Shown piece after piece: positions 1 to 7,984 of a DNA stretch of 64,000 nt. The notes under the pieces are model-generated. The model was given only the letters and a program-made list of their open reading frames with translations, was not told where the DNA came from and ran no database searches. The translations under genes were made by a program, and so were the position numbers. Within the stretch, counting starts at the first letter, position 1, and every line of letters begins with the position of its first letter. The DNA comes from Paraburkholderia hiiakae (lineage in GTDB: Bacteria; Pseudomonadota; Gammaproteobacteria; Burkholderiales; Burkholderiaceae), in assembly GCF_904848665.1 (NCBI RefSeq), contig NZ_CAJHCQ010000013.1, positions 1-64,000 of the forward strand, written 5' to 3'.

Positions 1-109
1 TCAGGCAAAAAACCGCATTCTTGAGTCCCTTCGAAATCGCGTTTCGGGGCCATTCCAGGTGGCCTCATTACGCCGATCATCCCCGGCTCGATTACGCCGA
101 TCCGTGACA
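1..109 (-). mobile_element. Probable terminus of an IS21-family-like insertion sequence
   Basis: The integrase reading frame is cut at about position 109. Read on the minus strand, the foreign part begins TGTCACGGATCGGCGTAAT. The 12-mer attacgccgatc occurs twice on the plus strand (67-78 and 91-102), exactly 24 bases apart. Short tandem terminal repeats starting from a TGT end are typical of IS21-family elements; the family assignment is an inference from this pattern. No transposase gene is inside the window. Confidence 0.45.
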
Positions 110-1008
110 CCCGTAAAAACGTAACGCCATTTGCCCGTCATCGCTTGCAACTCTTTCAGCATTTCCACCGCTTGCGTTGCTAGTGGCACTAAATGTTCCG
201 TGCTTGTCTTGGAAACGATATAGCGCCATTCGCGCCGTTCCAGGTCAATGTGCGCCCACTCGGCCTGCCTCAACTCGCCGGGTCGCACGAATAGCAGCGG
301 CGCAAGTTGCAGCGCCACGCGCACGACCAACGTTCCAGTAAAACCATCGAAGGCGCGCAGCATTTCCCCGACCCTCTGTGGATCCGTAATCGAGGCGAAA
401 TGGGTATGCCGATTAGGTCGCAGCGCGCCGCGCAAATCGGCGCTCACATCCCGCATCGCGCGCCCGGTTACCACGGCGTAGCGAAAGATCTGGCCGCAGT
501 TCTGCTGAAGCCGGTGTGCGGTGTCGTGAGCACCGCGCTTCTCAGCACGGCGCAGCACTTCGAGGACTTCAGGCGGGCTGATGTCGGCAATGGGGCGCGG
601 ACCCAGCCAGGGAAACAGGTCCTTCTTCAGCCGCCCCATGACCTTCTCGGAGTGGCTAGCTGCCCAGCCGGGCTCCTGCTGCTCGAACCACTCGAGCGCG
701 ACAGCTTCGAAGGTGGAGGCCGCGTTGAGCCGCGCCAGGCGTTTCTTGTCCTTCTTAGCCTGGCCGGGATCAATGCCATCGGCGAGCAGCGCGCGAGCTT
801 CATCGCGCTTCCTTCGCGCGTGAGCGAGCGTCACATCGGGATAGACACCCAGCGCCAGTCGCCTCTCCCGGTCGTTGAAGCGATATTTGAGGCGCCAGTA
901 CTTCCCGCCGGAGGCGGTAATTTCGAGATACATTCCACGGCCATCGGAGACCCGGTACGTCTTCTCACGCGGCGCGGCGCGGCGAACTTCCAGATCGGTA
1001 AGAGGCAT
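1..1008 (-). pseudogene. P4-type tyrosine integrase, 3' end lost
   Basis: Remnant of a phage P4-type tyrosine recombinase that would insert and excise a genomic island at the neighbouring tRNA gene. The start chosen is the ATG at 1008, five bases after GGGAGGTG; it gives the family N-terminus MPLTDLEVR. The DUF4102 arm-binding domain covers roughly residues 1-85. The first catalytic Arg lies in FVRPGELR. Homology stops after WRYVFTG (about residue 300, position 109), and a 35-residue unrelated tail runs to a TGA at 1-3. Family members are about 400 residues, so the HxxR box and nucleophilic Tyr are gone and the protein should be inactive. The gene points away from the tRNA 3' end, the usual island layout, so any island lies left of this window. 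Confidence 0.85.
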
Positions 1009-1129
1009 CGGACACCTCCCGTTGCGTGGGGGCACAAATTCTGGCCGGCTAGGAAATAAGGCCTAATGCCCCCAAAGCTGCGCCGAAATGCCCCCGGCTG
1101 TCAACGGAAACCACATCCAAAAGTGGAAA

Positions 1130-1162
1130 CAAAAACCCCGCGAGCCTTACGGGACGCGGGGT
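1130..1162 (-). terminator. Rho-independent terminator downstream of tRNA-Ala
   Basis: ACCCCGCG (1135-1142) pairs with CGCGGGGT (1155-1162) around a 12-base loop. On the minus strand the stem is followed by a T run (the A run at 1131-1135). It lies 36 bases beyond the tRNA 3' end and before the integrase start. Confidence 0.8.
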
Positions 1163-1197
1163 TTGCGGAATACTGCGGAACTGCCTGGAATGTCTGA

Positions 1198-1273
<76 letters not shown>

Positions 1274-1285
1274 AACGAACTACCG

Positions 1286-1315
1286 ATTCTACACACACAA
1301 AATCCGTTTTGCCAA
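1286..1315 (-). promoter_or_regulatory. Sigma70-type promoter of tRNA-Ala
   Basis: On the minus strand TTGGCA (1310-1315) and TAGAAT (1286-1291) are separated by 18 bases. Transcription would start about 7 bases before the mature tRNA 5' end at 1273. Confidence 0.6.
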
Positions 1316-1340
1316 GCGTCAAATTTGACCCCAAGCAAAC

Positions 1341-1688
1341 CTACTTCGAAGACGCTCCAGCGAGCACCCAGCCCACGACGGATTGGATATCGGCGGCGCT
1401 CATCCCAGGGTGAGAGGGCATGGGAATAGCCCCCCAAACCCCAGCCCCACCGTCGCGCACCTTCTTCTCCAGCTTGGCCTGCGCGGCGGCATCGCCCTTG
1501 TACTTGGCAGCGACATCCTTAAACGATGGCCCAACAAGCTTGCGATCGACCGCATGGCATCCCATGCAAGCATTAGCCTGAGCCACCTTCAACCCATCCG
1601 CCACGGCAGCAAAAGCCGGCGCAGCGAACCCAAAACCAGCCCCAACAACCACCACCGCCGCAACAAAAACACCAACAAAACTCCGCAT
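1341..1688 (-). CDS. Class I cytochrome c (c551/c552-like), periplasmic
   Basis: Small electron-transfer cytochrome of 115 residues. A Sec signal peptide ends at about residue 27 (APAFA). Heme is bound covalently at CMGCH (C41, C44, H45). M90 in AIPMPSHP is the likely sixth ligand, as in c551/c552 cytochromes. The start is the ATG at 1688, which overlaps the dolP stop as TGATG, so translation is probably coupled to dolP. A GTG one codon upstream would also be possible. The electron partner cannot be deduced. It is the last gene of the diaA-dolP unit and is followed by the tRNA gene. Confidence 0.93.
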   Translation of the reverse strand: MRSFVGVFVAAVVVVGAGFGFAAPAFAAVADGLKVAQANACMGCHAVDRKLVGPSFKDVAAKYKGDAAAQAKLEKKVRDGGAGVWGAIPMPSHPGMSAADIQSVVGWVLAGASSK

Positions 1689-2470
1689 CACAAAGCCCCC
1701 GAATTCCCCGACCGCGTAGCCGAAGAATTCGTTACCGGCGCGGGCGGTTGGTGGTCAATCGGCTGCGAGGTCACGCCCGAATCCGGCACTGCCCCCACCG
1801 TCGGCGCATCGGCAGCAGGCGCCGCCGCCGGGGCACTCGCCGCAGCCGCTGTCGCCACCGCCGCCTGCTGCGGATCGATGTACTGATAGCACTTCACCAC
1901 CTGCGCCACGCCCATCACCCCGGCAGTCGCATTAGCGGCGATATTGCCTTCATCGGGCGTAACAAGCCCCATCAGATAGATCGTGCCGCGCTCGCTCACC
2001 ACCTTGAAGTTGTTCGCGGAGATGTCCTTATAGGCAATCAGCTCCGCCTTCACGCGTCCTTCGAGGTACGAGTCGTTCGCGCGCGAGGAGAACGAGCTAG
2101 CCGGCTGTACGGCCAGCTCGTTGACGATCGACTCCACGTTCGTCACGGCTCGCACAATGCTCTCGGCCTTCTGCTTCGATGCGTCGTCGGGCACTTCACC
2201 CGTAATCAGCACGCGCTGGTTGAACACCGCCACGTTCACGTGCGCCGTATCGGGCAGTTGCTTGCCAAGATCGGCCAGCGCCTTCACCTGGATCTCGCGG
2301 TCCTCGGTTTGCGAGCCCACCGTGCGCCGGTCGGTTGCCACCAGTGCCGTGCCGCCTGCCGCGCCCGCCAGCGCCAGGAAGCAGCCCTGCAGGCTTGCGC
2401 AAAGCGAGGCTGCGAAGCCGATCGTCAGCGTGGTCCGTGCCAGCGCGCGCGTCATGCCGTATCTGCTCAT
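1688..2470 (-). CDS. dolP: BON-domain outer-membrane lipoprotein (DolP/YraP-like)
   Basis: 260 residues. Signal peptide with lipobox LQGC (Cys30 of the chosen start), then two BON domains (about residues 50-120 and 125-195), which bind anionic phospholipid in the E. coli homologue. A low-complexity Ala/Pro/Thr tail of about 55 residues follows and is not found in the 191-residue E. coli protein. The start at 2470 has GAGGGGAAG seven bases upstream; a second Met five codons in is an alternative. It follows diaA after 28 bases, the same order as the E. coli yraN-diaA-dolP cluster, which supports the DolP assignment over a generic OsmY-like label. Role: outer-membrane integrity. Confidence 0.9.
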   Translation of the reverse strand: MSRYGMTRALARTTLTIGFAASLCASLQGCFLALAGAAGGTALVATDRRTVGSQTEDREIQVKALADLGKQLPDTAHVNVAVFNQRVLITGEVPDDASKQKAESIVRAVTNVESIVNELAVQPASSFSSRANDSYLEGRVKAELIAYKDISANNFKVVSERGTIYLMGLVTPDEGNIAANATAGVMGVAQVVKCYQYIDPQQAAVATAAAASAPAAAPAADAPTVGAVPDSGVTSQPIDHQPPAPVTNSSATRSGNSGAL

Positions 2471-2498
2471 CAACTTCCCCTCTCTTTGTCTTACGGTG

Positions 2499-3086
2499 TC
2501 AGTCTTCGCCCAGCAGCATCGCGTCGATGCCATCGCACAGGCAGTGGAGCGTGAGCAGATGCACTTCCTGAATACGCGCCGTCCGCTCGCTCGGCACGCA
2601 TAGCTGGATGTCGGTATCGGCGAGCACGCCATTCACGTCGCCGCCGCCCTTGCCGGTCAGCGCGATCACGACCATTTCTCGTTCGTGCGCTTCCTGAATG
2701 GCGGCCAGCACGTTCACGGAGTTGCCCGACGTCGTGATGGCGAGCAGCACATCGCCAGGCTGGCCGAGCGCGCGCACCTGCTTCGCGAATACCTGCTCGT
2801 ACGCGTAGTCGTTGGCAACGGCGGTGATCACCGACGCGTCGGTGGTCAACGCGAGCGCGGGCAGCCCCGGGCGTTCGCGCTCGAACCGGCCGATCAGTTC
2901 AGCGGCGAGTTGCTGGGCGTTGGCGGCGGATCCGCCATTGCCACATGCGAGGATCTTGTTGCTGTTCGCCAGCGCGGCGAACATCGTATCGACCGCGGCG
3001 GCAATCGGGACCGCCAGGGTTTCCATGGCCGCGAGCGTAATGGCTGCGCTATCGCGGAAGTGCTGTTGAATGCGTTCGACGGACAT
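2499..3086 (-). CDS. diaA: SIS-domain DnaA initiator-associating protein DiaA
   Basis: 195 residues, a single sugar-isomerase (SIS) domain with the phosphosugar-binding segments ACGNGGSAANAQ and ITTSGNS. It resembles both GmhA (sedoheptulose-7-phosphate isomerase) and DiaA. The stretches AAELIGRFERERP, TAVANDYAYEQVFAKQVRALG and RTARIQEVHLLTLHCLCDGID fit DiaA better. DiaA promotes DnaA assembly at the origin. The start is the ATG at 3086; a longer reading adds 20 unlikely residues. The neighbours yraN, dolP and rsmI reproduce the E. coli diaA locus. Automatic annotation often calls such genes phosphoheptose isomerase; that activity cannot be excluded from sequence. Confidence 0.88.
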   Translation of the reverse strand: MSVERIQQHFRDSAAITLAAMETLAVPIAAAVDTMFAALANSNKILACGNGGSAANAQQLAAELIGRFERERPGLPALALTTDASVITAVANDYAYEQVFAKQVRALGQPGDVLLAITTSGNSVNVLAAIQEAHEREMVVIALTGKGGGDVNGVLADTDIQLCVPSERTARIQEVHLLTLHCLCDGIDAMLLGED

Positions 3087-3199
3087 CGACTCTCTAATCT
3101 GTACTGCGGGTATCGCAAAATTTCCGCGTGTTGCGGCGTGCCGCAAGTTTAGCGCACTCGAGGGCGTTCATTTTCACCCTTCTTTTTATTGCCTCAGTT

Positions 3200-3709
3200 T
3201 TAGCTCTCGTGCGCTTGCGCCTGAAACGCGTCGCGCAGCCACACGAGACGGCCGCTCTCGAACGCGATCACGTCGAAGCGGCACGCGGGCGGTGTTCGCA
3301 CTTCCGTGTTCGCTTTGCCGTTCACATCGGCACCTGGCCACGTCGCGAGGAAGTAGCGCGCCGCGCGCAGCACGCGTTGCTGTTTGCGCCAGCCCACGCT
3401 TGCCGCCGCGCCGCCGAATTCCGGCCGCGCGCGTGCGCGTACTTCCACGAAAACCAATGTGCCGTCCCGCTCGCGCATCACGAGATCGAGTTCGCCGCCT
3501 CGACAATTCACGTTGCGCGCGACCAGATCCAGCCGCTCGCGCCGCAAATACGCTAACGCGTGCGCTTCGAAGCGCGCGCCCGTCGCGCGGCGTTTGGCAT
3601 TCGACTGCGCTCGCGCACAAAAGTTGTCTGCGCGCGCGCGTTCGCTCGCGCCGCTTCCCTCGGGTGCGCTCGCGCCCGCGTGGCACAATGTCGGCCTCTT
3701 CCCCTGCAT
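3200..3709 (-). CDS. yraN: YraN/UPF0102 family nuclease-fold protein
   Basis: About 169 residues. The conserved UPF0102 core is clear: GARFEAHALAYLRR, then RGGELDLVM, then LVFVEVRARA, the D/E-x-K-like arrangement of the restriction-endonuclease fold. Function is not established; related proteins have been linked to DNA or RNA processing. The start is uncertain. The ATG at 3709 is used here, but an ATG at 3727 overlaps the divergent rsmI start codon by two bases, and a TTG at 3688 matches where I recall the start lying in relatives. About 50 residues before the core look unconserved. It is separated from diaA by 113 bases and diverges from rsmI, so promoters for both must lie within coding sequence. 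Confidence 0.82.
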   Translation of the reverse strand: MQGKRPTLCHAGASAPEGSGASERARADNFCARAQSNAKRRATGARFEAHALAYLRRERLDLVARNVNCRGGELDLVMRERDGTLVFVEVRARARPEFGGAAASVGWRKQQRVLRAARYFLATWPGADVNGKANTEVRTPPACRFDVIAFESGRLVWLRDAFQAQAHES

Positions 3710-3725
3710 TCGCGCGTTGCGTGTC

Positions 3726-4628
3726 ATGACGTCCCTCTCGTCCCCCTTCGAACTCGCACAGGCCCAGCAGTATCCGGCCGCCACGCTGTACGTCGTGGCA
3801 ACGCCCATCGGCAATCTCGCCGACATCACCTTGCGCGCGCTGCATGTGCTCGGTCTCGTGGATCGCATCGCCGCCGAAGACACGCGCAACACCGGCCAGC
3901 TCCTCGCGCGCTACGGTATTTCGAAGCCGCTCGTCGCCGTGCACGAGCACAACGAGCGCGAAGCGGCGCAACGCGTGATCGAGTTTCTGCGCGCGGGCGA
4001 GCGCGTGGCCTGTGTTTCCGACGCGGGCACGCCCGGCATTTCCGATCCGGGCGCCAAGCTCGTGGACGCCGTGCGTGCCGCAGGCCTGAACGTCGTGCCA
4101 CTCCCCGGCGCGAGCGCGCTCGCAACGGCGCTTTCCGCTGCCGGCGACTGGGTGTCGACGTTCACGTTCCTCGGTTTTCTGCCGCCCAAGCCCAAGCAAC
4201 GCGCAGCCGCATTACAGCCGCTCGCCGCGCATACGCACGTAATGGTGTTTTACGAAGCCCCGCATCGCATCGTCGAAACCGTGCAGTCGCTCGCCGATGC
4301 GTTCGGTCCCGCGCGCCGCATCCTCATCGCCCGCGAATTGACAAAGCTACACGAGTCGCTCTGGAGCGGCACCCTGGCCGAAGCGCCAACGTGGCTTGCA
4401 GCGGATGCAAACCATCAGCGCGGCGAGTTCGTCCTGGTGGTGGAAGGCGCGAGCGAGCAGGCACAAGGCGAAGCCGATCACGACGCGCTCTTGCGCGTGC
4501 TGCTTCAGGAAGTGCCGGTGAAGGGCGCGGCGAAGATCGCGGCGGCGCTCACAGGCGCGTCGCGTAACGCGCTCTACGCGCGGGCGCTGGAATTGAAGGG
4601 TGAAGGCGAGGAAGAATCAGACGACTGA
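3726..4628 (+). CDS. rsmI: 16S rRNA 2'-O-methyltransferase RsmI (C1402)
   Basis: 300 residues, a tetrapyrrole-methylase-fold SAM enzyme that 2'-O-methylates C1402 of 16S rRNA in the decoding site. Family signatures in order: YVVATPIGNLADITLRAL near the N-terminus, AAEDTRNTGQLL, SDAGTPGISDPG (SAM site) and PGASALATAL, then FLGFLPPK. The start ATG at 3726 immediately precedes the conserved region. It is divergent from yraN with essentially no intergenic space, the conserved arrangement in proteobacteria. Full length, no anomalies. Confidence 0.96.
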   Translation: MTSLSSPFELAQAQQYPAATLYVVATPIGNLADITLRALHVLGLVDRIAAEDTRNTGQLLARYGISKPLVAVHEHNEREAAQRVIEFLRAGERVACVSDAGTPGISDPGAKLVDAVRAAGLNVVPLPGASALATALSAAGDWVSTFTFLGFLPPKPKQRAAALQPLAAHTHVMVFYEAPHRIVETVQSLADAFGPARRILIARELTKLHESLWSGTLAEAPTWLAADANHQRGEFVLVVEGASEQAQGEADHDALLRVLLQEVPVKGAAKIAAALTGASRNALYARALELKGEGEEESDD

Positions 4629-4665
4629 GCCGCCCAGCCGATAACGGCCAGAGGCACGAGGCAGA

Positions 4666-4704
4666 AAAACCGAAGGGCCGCCTGAGTCAATCAGGCGGCC
4701 CTTC
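4666..4704 (-). terminator. Terminator between rsmI and rlpA
   Basis: A perfect 14-bp stem, GAAGGGCCGCCTGA (4672-4685) with its complement (4691-4704) around GTCAA. The A run at 4666-4670 gives a T tract only on the minus strand, so it terminates rlpA; the convergent rsmI transcript may use the stem less efficiently. Confidence 0.85.
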
Positions 4705-4783
4705 GCGTATGCATCCAACACTACCAGGCGGCTCAGTCTCGGGCGCGTCGCGGCGCACTCAGCGCCACGCCCAAACGAAACGC

Positions 4784-5383
4784 TTAGTGGTCGATGTTCA
4801 AGTTCGCAGTAACCATCTCCGCTTGCGCGACCTTCGCTTCCTGGCGCGAGAGGCCTTCGATGTTCACCTTCGCCGTACCCGCGTGCTGCACGCCAAGGAG
4901 CTTGGCTGCGGCATACGAGAGGTCGAGCACGCGGCCACGTGCGAACGGGCCACGGTCGTTGATCTTCACCACAATCCACTTCGACGTGCCAGGCACGCTC
5001 ACGCGCACATACGAGCCGAGCGGCAGCGTGCGGTGGGCAGCCGTGAGCGCTTGCATGTTGAAGCGCTCGCCGCTTGCGGTGCGTCGGCCATGGAACGCGC
5101 GGCCATACCACGAGGCGCGGCCGGTCTGGTGGAACGAGTGGACGTCCGGGCTGTTCTCGTCGATCGCCTCGGCGTTCGCGAGCGAGTTGTCCTTCTCGGT
5201 ACCCGATGCGGGCAGCGCGGCAAGCGCGGAGCCGTAGCCCTGCGGCGCAGTGAAGGCCGCGTCCGTCGTGCGAAGGGCGTCGCTGGCCGCCTGGTCCTGC
5301 TGGCCGGGCGGCATGGCGCAACCGGCCAGTATGGACACGGCTGCGAGACTCCCGAGTCGTCGTCGAGTCAGTCTAAGGTTCAT
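4784..5383 (-). CDS. rlpA: RlpA-like septal-ring lipoprotein (lytic transglycosylase family)
   Basis: 199 residues. Lipoprotein signal peptide with lipobox ILAGC (Cys22). A double-psi beta-barrel domain (about residues 85-180) carries the family blocks GRASWYGRAFHGRRTASGE, AAHRTLPLGS and INDRGPF. Family members cleave peptidoglycan strands lacking stem peptides. The C-terminal SPOR domain of the E. coli and Pseudomonas proteins is absent, so septal targeting by denuded glycan is not expected through that route. The ATG at 5383 is chosen because it directly precedes the signal peptide; the RBS is weak. It stands as a single gene facing rsmI, with a strong terminator 80 bases downstream. Confidence 0.9.
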   Translation of the reverse strand: MNLRLTRRRLGSLAAVSILAGCAMPPGQQDQAASDALRTTDAAFTAPQGYGSALAALPASGTEKDNSLANAEAIDENSPDVHSFHQTGRASWYGRAFHGRRTASGERFNMQALTAAHRTLPLGSYVRVSVPGTSKWIVVKINDRGPFARGRVLDLSYAAAKLLGVQHAGTAKVNIEGLSRQEAKVAQAEMVTANLNIDH

Positions 5384-6143
5384 AACATTGCCATCACGTG
5401 TTCGAAGCCTGTCCCGCGCCATGAATGCGCGTTATCGGAAGGCTACGGCGGTCGCAGGCATGGCTTCGCCATCGCGCGCCTGGAATGAAAAAGGCGAACG
5501 CGTGCCAATGCCCGGATGCAGCCCTAATAAGCCGCTAACCGCTAGTTATCTTTCACGTCTGGCGCAACCTGTCCCCGGCAGCCTGACCAGACCCCACATG
5601 CCGCCATCGAACGATGAAACTCGTTCAGGCACGCCGGAAACTCTCGGCGCACAGGAACGGCGGCGTAGGCCCCATCCAGCGTCACGGCATGTAGGCCGTT
5701 GCAGGCGCGTGGCACCTGGCTGGACAAGACGTGCGGCATCGAACGGATCGATACCTGATTTGCTATCTTGTAAGGCAGCCTCTTTCGGCCGGCCTTCAAC
5801 AACAGCACTGCTTGACGGCGATGTATGCGACCTCTTTTTATGCGAAGGTCACACCGCCCTTTGAAAGCACGAATTCCGTGCGTTGATGGGTCGCATTATA
5901 CCCAAAAGTTATTCCTGTCACGCCGATGCCCCACAAATCTCCATGATTTTTCACTATTGATGTAACAAAGCCGTTCGTCTTGCGCAGCCAGATCCCTTGT
6001 CAGACAAGGGATTCGGTCCGCCGCGGGCCGTGTCGGCGGCGCTTCCTGCACACCGGTACAATCGGTCCTTTGGCTGGGGCCACCGCCGCGCACCGTCGCT
6101 TTCGAAGCGCGGTTGCGTGCGCCCCGCGACACCCGAACCCCAC
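5384..6143. other. 760-bp region without a recognised gene
   Basis: Holds the rlpA upstream region and the promoter region of the next hydrolase gene. One minus-strand reading frame (5542-5808, 88 codons) shows no recognisable family or good start signal, and I do not call it a gene. The part from about 5740 to 5990 is more AT-rich than the surroundings. A long palindrome sits at 5992-6012 and a TACAAT -10-like box at 6057-6062. Confidence 0.5.
5992..6012. repeat. 21-bp perfect inverted repeat, possible operator
   Basis: The arms ATCCCTTGTC (5992-6001) and GACAAGGGAT (6003-6012) are perfect complements around a single A. The one-base centre makes a hairpin unlikely and a dimeric protein-binding site more plausible. 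It is about 45 bases upstream of the -10-like box and 132 bases upstream of the hydrolase ATG. Which protein might bind is unknown. Confidence 0.55.
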
Positions 6144-6788
6144 ATGAAAATCACGCTGATTCCCGTCACGCCGTTCCAGCAAAACTGCTCGCTACTTGTC
6201 GACGAAACGACGAACCGCGCTGCCGTCGTCGATCCGGGCGGCGACCTCGAGCGCATCGAGGCCGACATCGAGCGCCAGGGCGTGCAGCTGGAAAAGGTGC
6301 TGCTCACCCATGGCCACCTCGACCACTGTGCCGGCGCGAAGGCGCTCGCTACGAAGTTCGGCGTGCCGATCGAAGGGCCGCAGGAAGACGAGCGTTTCTG
6401 GATCGATCAATTGCCGCAGCAGAGCGTGCGCTTCGGCTTCGGTCACGCCGAGGCGTTCGAGCCCGCGCGCTGGCTTCACGACGGCGATACGGTGCGCTTT
6501 GGCGACGAGGAACTTGAGGTCTATCACTGCCCCGGGCACACGCCGGGTCACGTGATCTTCTTCAGCCGCAAGCACCGGGTCGCCACGGTGGGCGACGTGC
6601 TGTTCGCGGGTTCGATCGGCCGCACGGACTTTCCGCGCGGCAATCATGCGGACCTGATTCGTTCGATCCGCGAAAAGCTCTGGCCGCTCGGCGACGACGT
6701 CACGTTCGTGCCGGGCCACGGCCCGGTTTCGACATTTGGCGAGGAGCGCCGCTCCAACCCCTACGTCGCAGATGGCGTACCTGGATGA
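6144..6788 (+). CDS. Metallo-beta-lactamase-fold hydrolase, YcbL-type glyoxalase II
   Basis: 214 residues, a single MBL-fold domain. Zinc ligands are visible: THGHLDH (H56, H58, D60, H61), GHTPGH, the Asp of IGRTDFP and the C-terminal PGHGP. Size and motifs match E. coli/Salmonella YcbL, a short type II glyoxalase that hydrolyses S-lactoylglutathione and lacks the helical C-terminal domain of GloB. The start at 6144 (MKITLIPVTPFQQNC) is the conserved family N-terminus. The stop overlaps the next start by four bases (ATGA), so the two proteins are probably translationally coupled. Cytoplasmic. Confidence 0.92.
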   Translation: MKITLIPVTPFQQNCSLLVDETTNRAAVVDPGGDLERIEADIERQGVQLEKVLLTHGHLDHCAGAKALATKFGVPIEGPQEDERFWIDQLPQQSVRFGFGHAEAFEPARWLHDGDTVRFGDEELEVYHCPGHTPGHVIFFSRKHRVATVGDVLFAGSIGRTDFPRGNHADLIRSIREKLWPLGDDVTFVPGHGPVSTFGEERRSNPYVADGVPG

Positions 6789-7435
6789 GAGTGAAAAGTA
6801 CGATGAATCAAGCCGCTATTGAGGAGATCTACGTCAGCACCGACGTCGAGGCCGATGGTCCCATTCCCGGCCCGCATTCGATGCTGAGTTTTGCTTCGGC
6901 GGCGTATACCGCCGACAAGCGTTTGATCGCCACGTTCTCGGCCAATCTCGAGATGCTCGAAGGCGCCGCGCCGCACCCCGTGCAGGCCGCCTGGTGGGAG
7001 ACACAACCCGAGGCCTGGGCCGCTTGCCGCAAGGATCTGCAAGATCCGGCCGCGGCGCTCGTCGCCTATGTGGAATGGGTCGAGGCACTGCCTGGCAAGC
7101 CCGTGTTCGTGGCGATGCCGGCGGGCTTCGATTTCACCTTCATGTTCTGGTACATGATGCGCTTCGCCGGACGCTGCCCGTTCTCGTGGTCGGCGCTCGA
7201 CATCAAGACGCTCGCCTTCGCGATGACGGGCCTGCCGTACCGCAAGTGCATCAAGCCGCGCTTTCCGAAACACTGGTTCGACGACCATCCGCACACGCAC
7301 GTCGCGCTCGACGACGCGATCGAGCAAGGCGCCCTCTTCTGCAACATGCTGGCCGACCTGCGCGTACAGCAAGCCGCGCTGGCCGCAGATGGGGACGACT
7401 CAGGGGAAAACGCCGCGAGCACTCCGGCAAATTAG
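6785..7435 (+). CDS. DEDDh exonuclease-like (RNase H fold) protein of unknown role
   Basis: 216 residues. I do not recognise a named family, but an exonuclease-type acidic set is visible: D20-x-E22 (STDVEADG), D116 (GFDFTFMFW) and the H172-x4-D177 box (HVALDDA), the spacing typical of DEDDh 3'-5' exonucleases. The overlapping ATG at 6785 is used; an internal ATG at 6803 is the alternative start. The last 20 residues are low-complexity. It is coupled to the YcbL-like gene upstream and followed after 77 bases by an Lrp-type regulator gene. Substrate (RNA, DNA or small oligonucleotide) cannot be inferred. Confidence 0.75.
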   Translation: MRVKSTMNQAAIEEIYVSTDVEADGPIPGPHSMLSFASAAYTADKRLIATFSANLEMLEGAAPHPVQAAWWETQPEAWAACRKDLQDPAAALVAYVEWVEALPGKPVFVAMPAGFDFTFMFWYMMRFAGRCPFSWSALDIKTLAFAMTGLPYRKCIKPRFPKHWFDDHPHTHVALDDAIEQGALFCNMLADLRVQQAALAADGDDSGENAASTPAN

Positions 7436-7512
7436 GTGATCTCCCTCGTCAGCAGCGCTTTACATTGCGTTCCGTTCTCCTGGCCTCTAACATTCAGGAA
7501 TACAGCGACGCA

Positions 7513-7983
7513 ATGGAGGCGCAGTTGACACTCGATACGTTCTCTCAGAAGATCCTGCGCCTGCTGCAGCTCGACGCGCGCCGCTCGGTGCAGGAAATCT
7601 CCGACCAGGTTGGGCTTTCCAGCACGCCGTGCTGGCGCCGTATCAAGGACATGGAACAGTCGGGCGTGATCCAGCGCTACACGGCGCTGCTCGATCGCGA
7701 GAAGCTTGGCCTGCACGTCTGCGCACTCGCGCATATCCATCTCACGCGACACACCGAAGGCGGCGTCGAGGCCTTCGAGCGCGAGATCGCCACCTGCCCC
7801 GAAGTCACCGAGTGCTACAGCACCACGGGTGAATCGGACTACATCCTCAAGATCGTTGCGCCCGACATCAAGGCCTATGACGCCTTCCTGCACGAGCGCA
7901 TCTTCCGCATTCCCGCGGTGGCGCAGGTGCGCACGAGCGTCGTGCTGCGGGAAATCAAGTTCGACACGCAATTGCCGCTTTGA
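7513..7983 (+). CDS. Lrp/AsnC family transcriptional regulator
   Basis: 156 residues. An N-terminal winged helix-turn-helix (about residues 10-60, with SVQEISDQVGLSSTPCWRRI) is followed by the RAM ligand-binding domain (about 65-145, with VTECYSTTGESDYILKIVAPD). Full length for the family. Such proteins form dimers and higher oligomers and respond to amino acids. The start is the ATG at 7513, which begins the HTH domain. No amino-acid gene is immediately next to it; the nearest candidate targets in the window (LysE exporter, LivK binding protein, amino-acid permease) are several kilobases away, so no target is assigned. Confidence 0.94.
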   Translation: MEAQLTLDTFSQKILRLLQLDARRSVQEISDQVGLSSTPCWRRIKDMEQSGVIQRYTALLDREKLGLHVCALAHIHLTRHTEGGVEAFEREIATCPEVTECYSTTGESDYILKIVAPDIKAYDAFLHERIFRIPAVAQVRTSVVLREIKFDTQLPL

Positions 7984-7984
7984 A

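Noticed and set aside
2499..3086. Phosphoheptose isomerase GmhA
   Set aside because: SIS-domain motifs fit DiaA better and the yraN-dolP context is the diaA locus; GmhA activity cannot be disproved but is not the first call.
5542..5808. Minus-strand reading frame of 88 codons in the gap before the YcbL-type gene
   Set aside because: No family likeness, no convincing RBS and no coding-type composition; kept only as part of the intergenic note.
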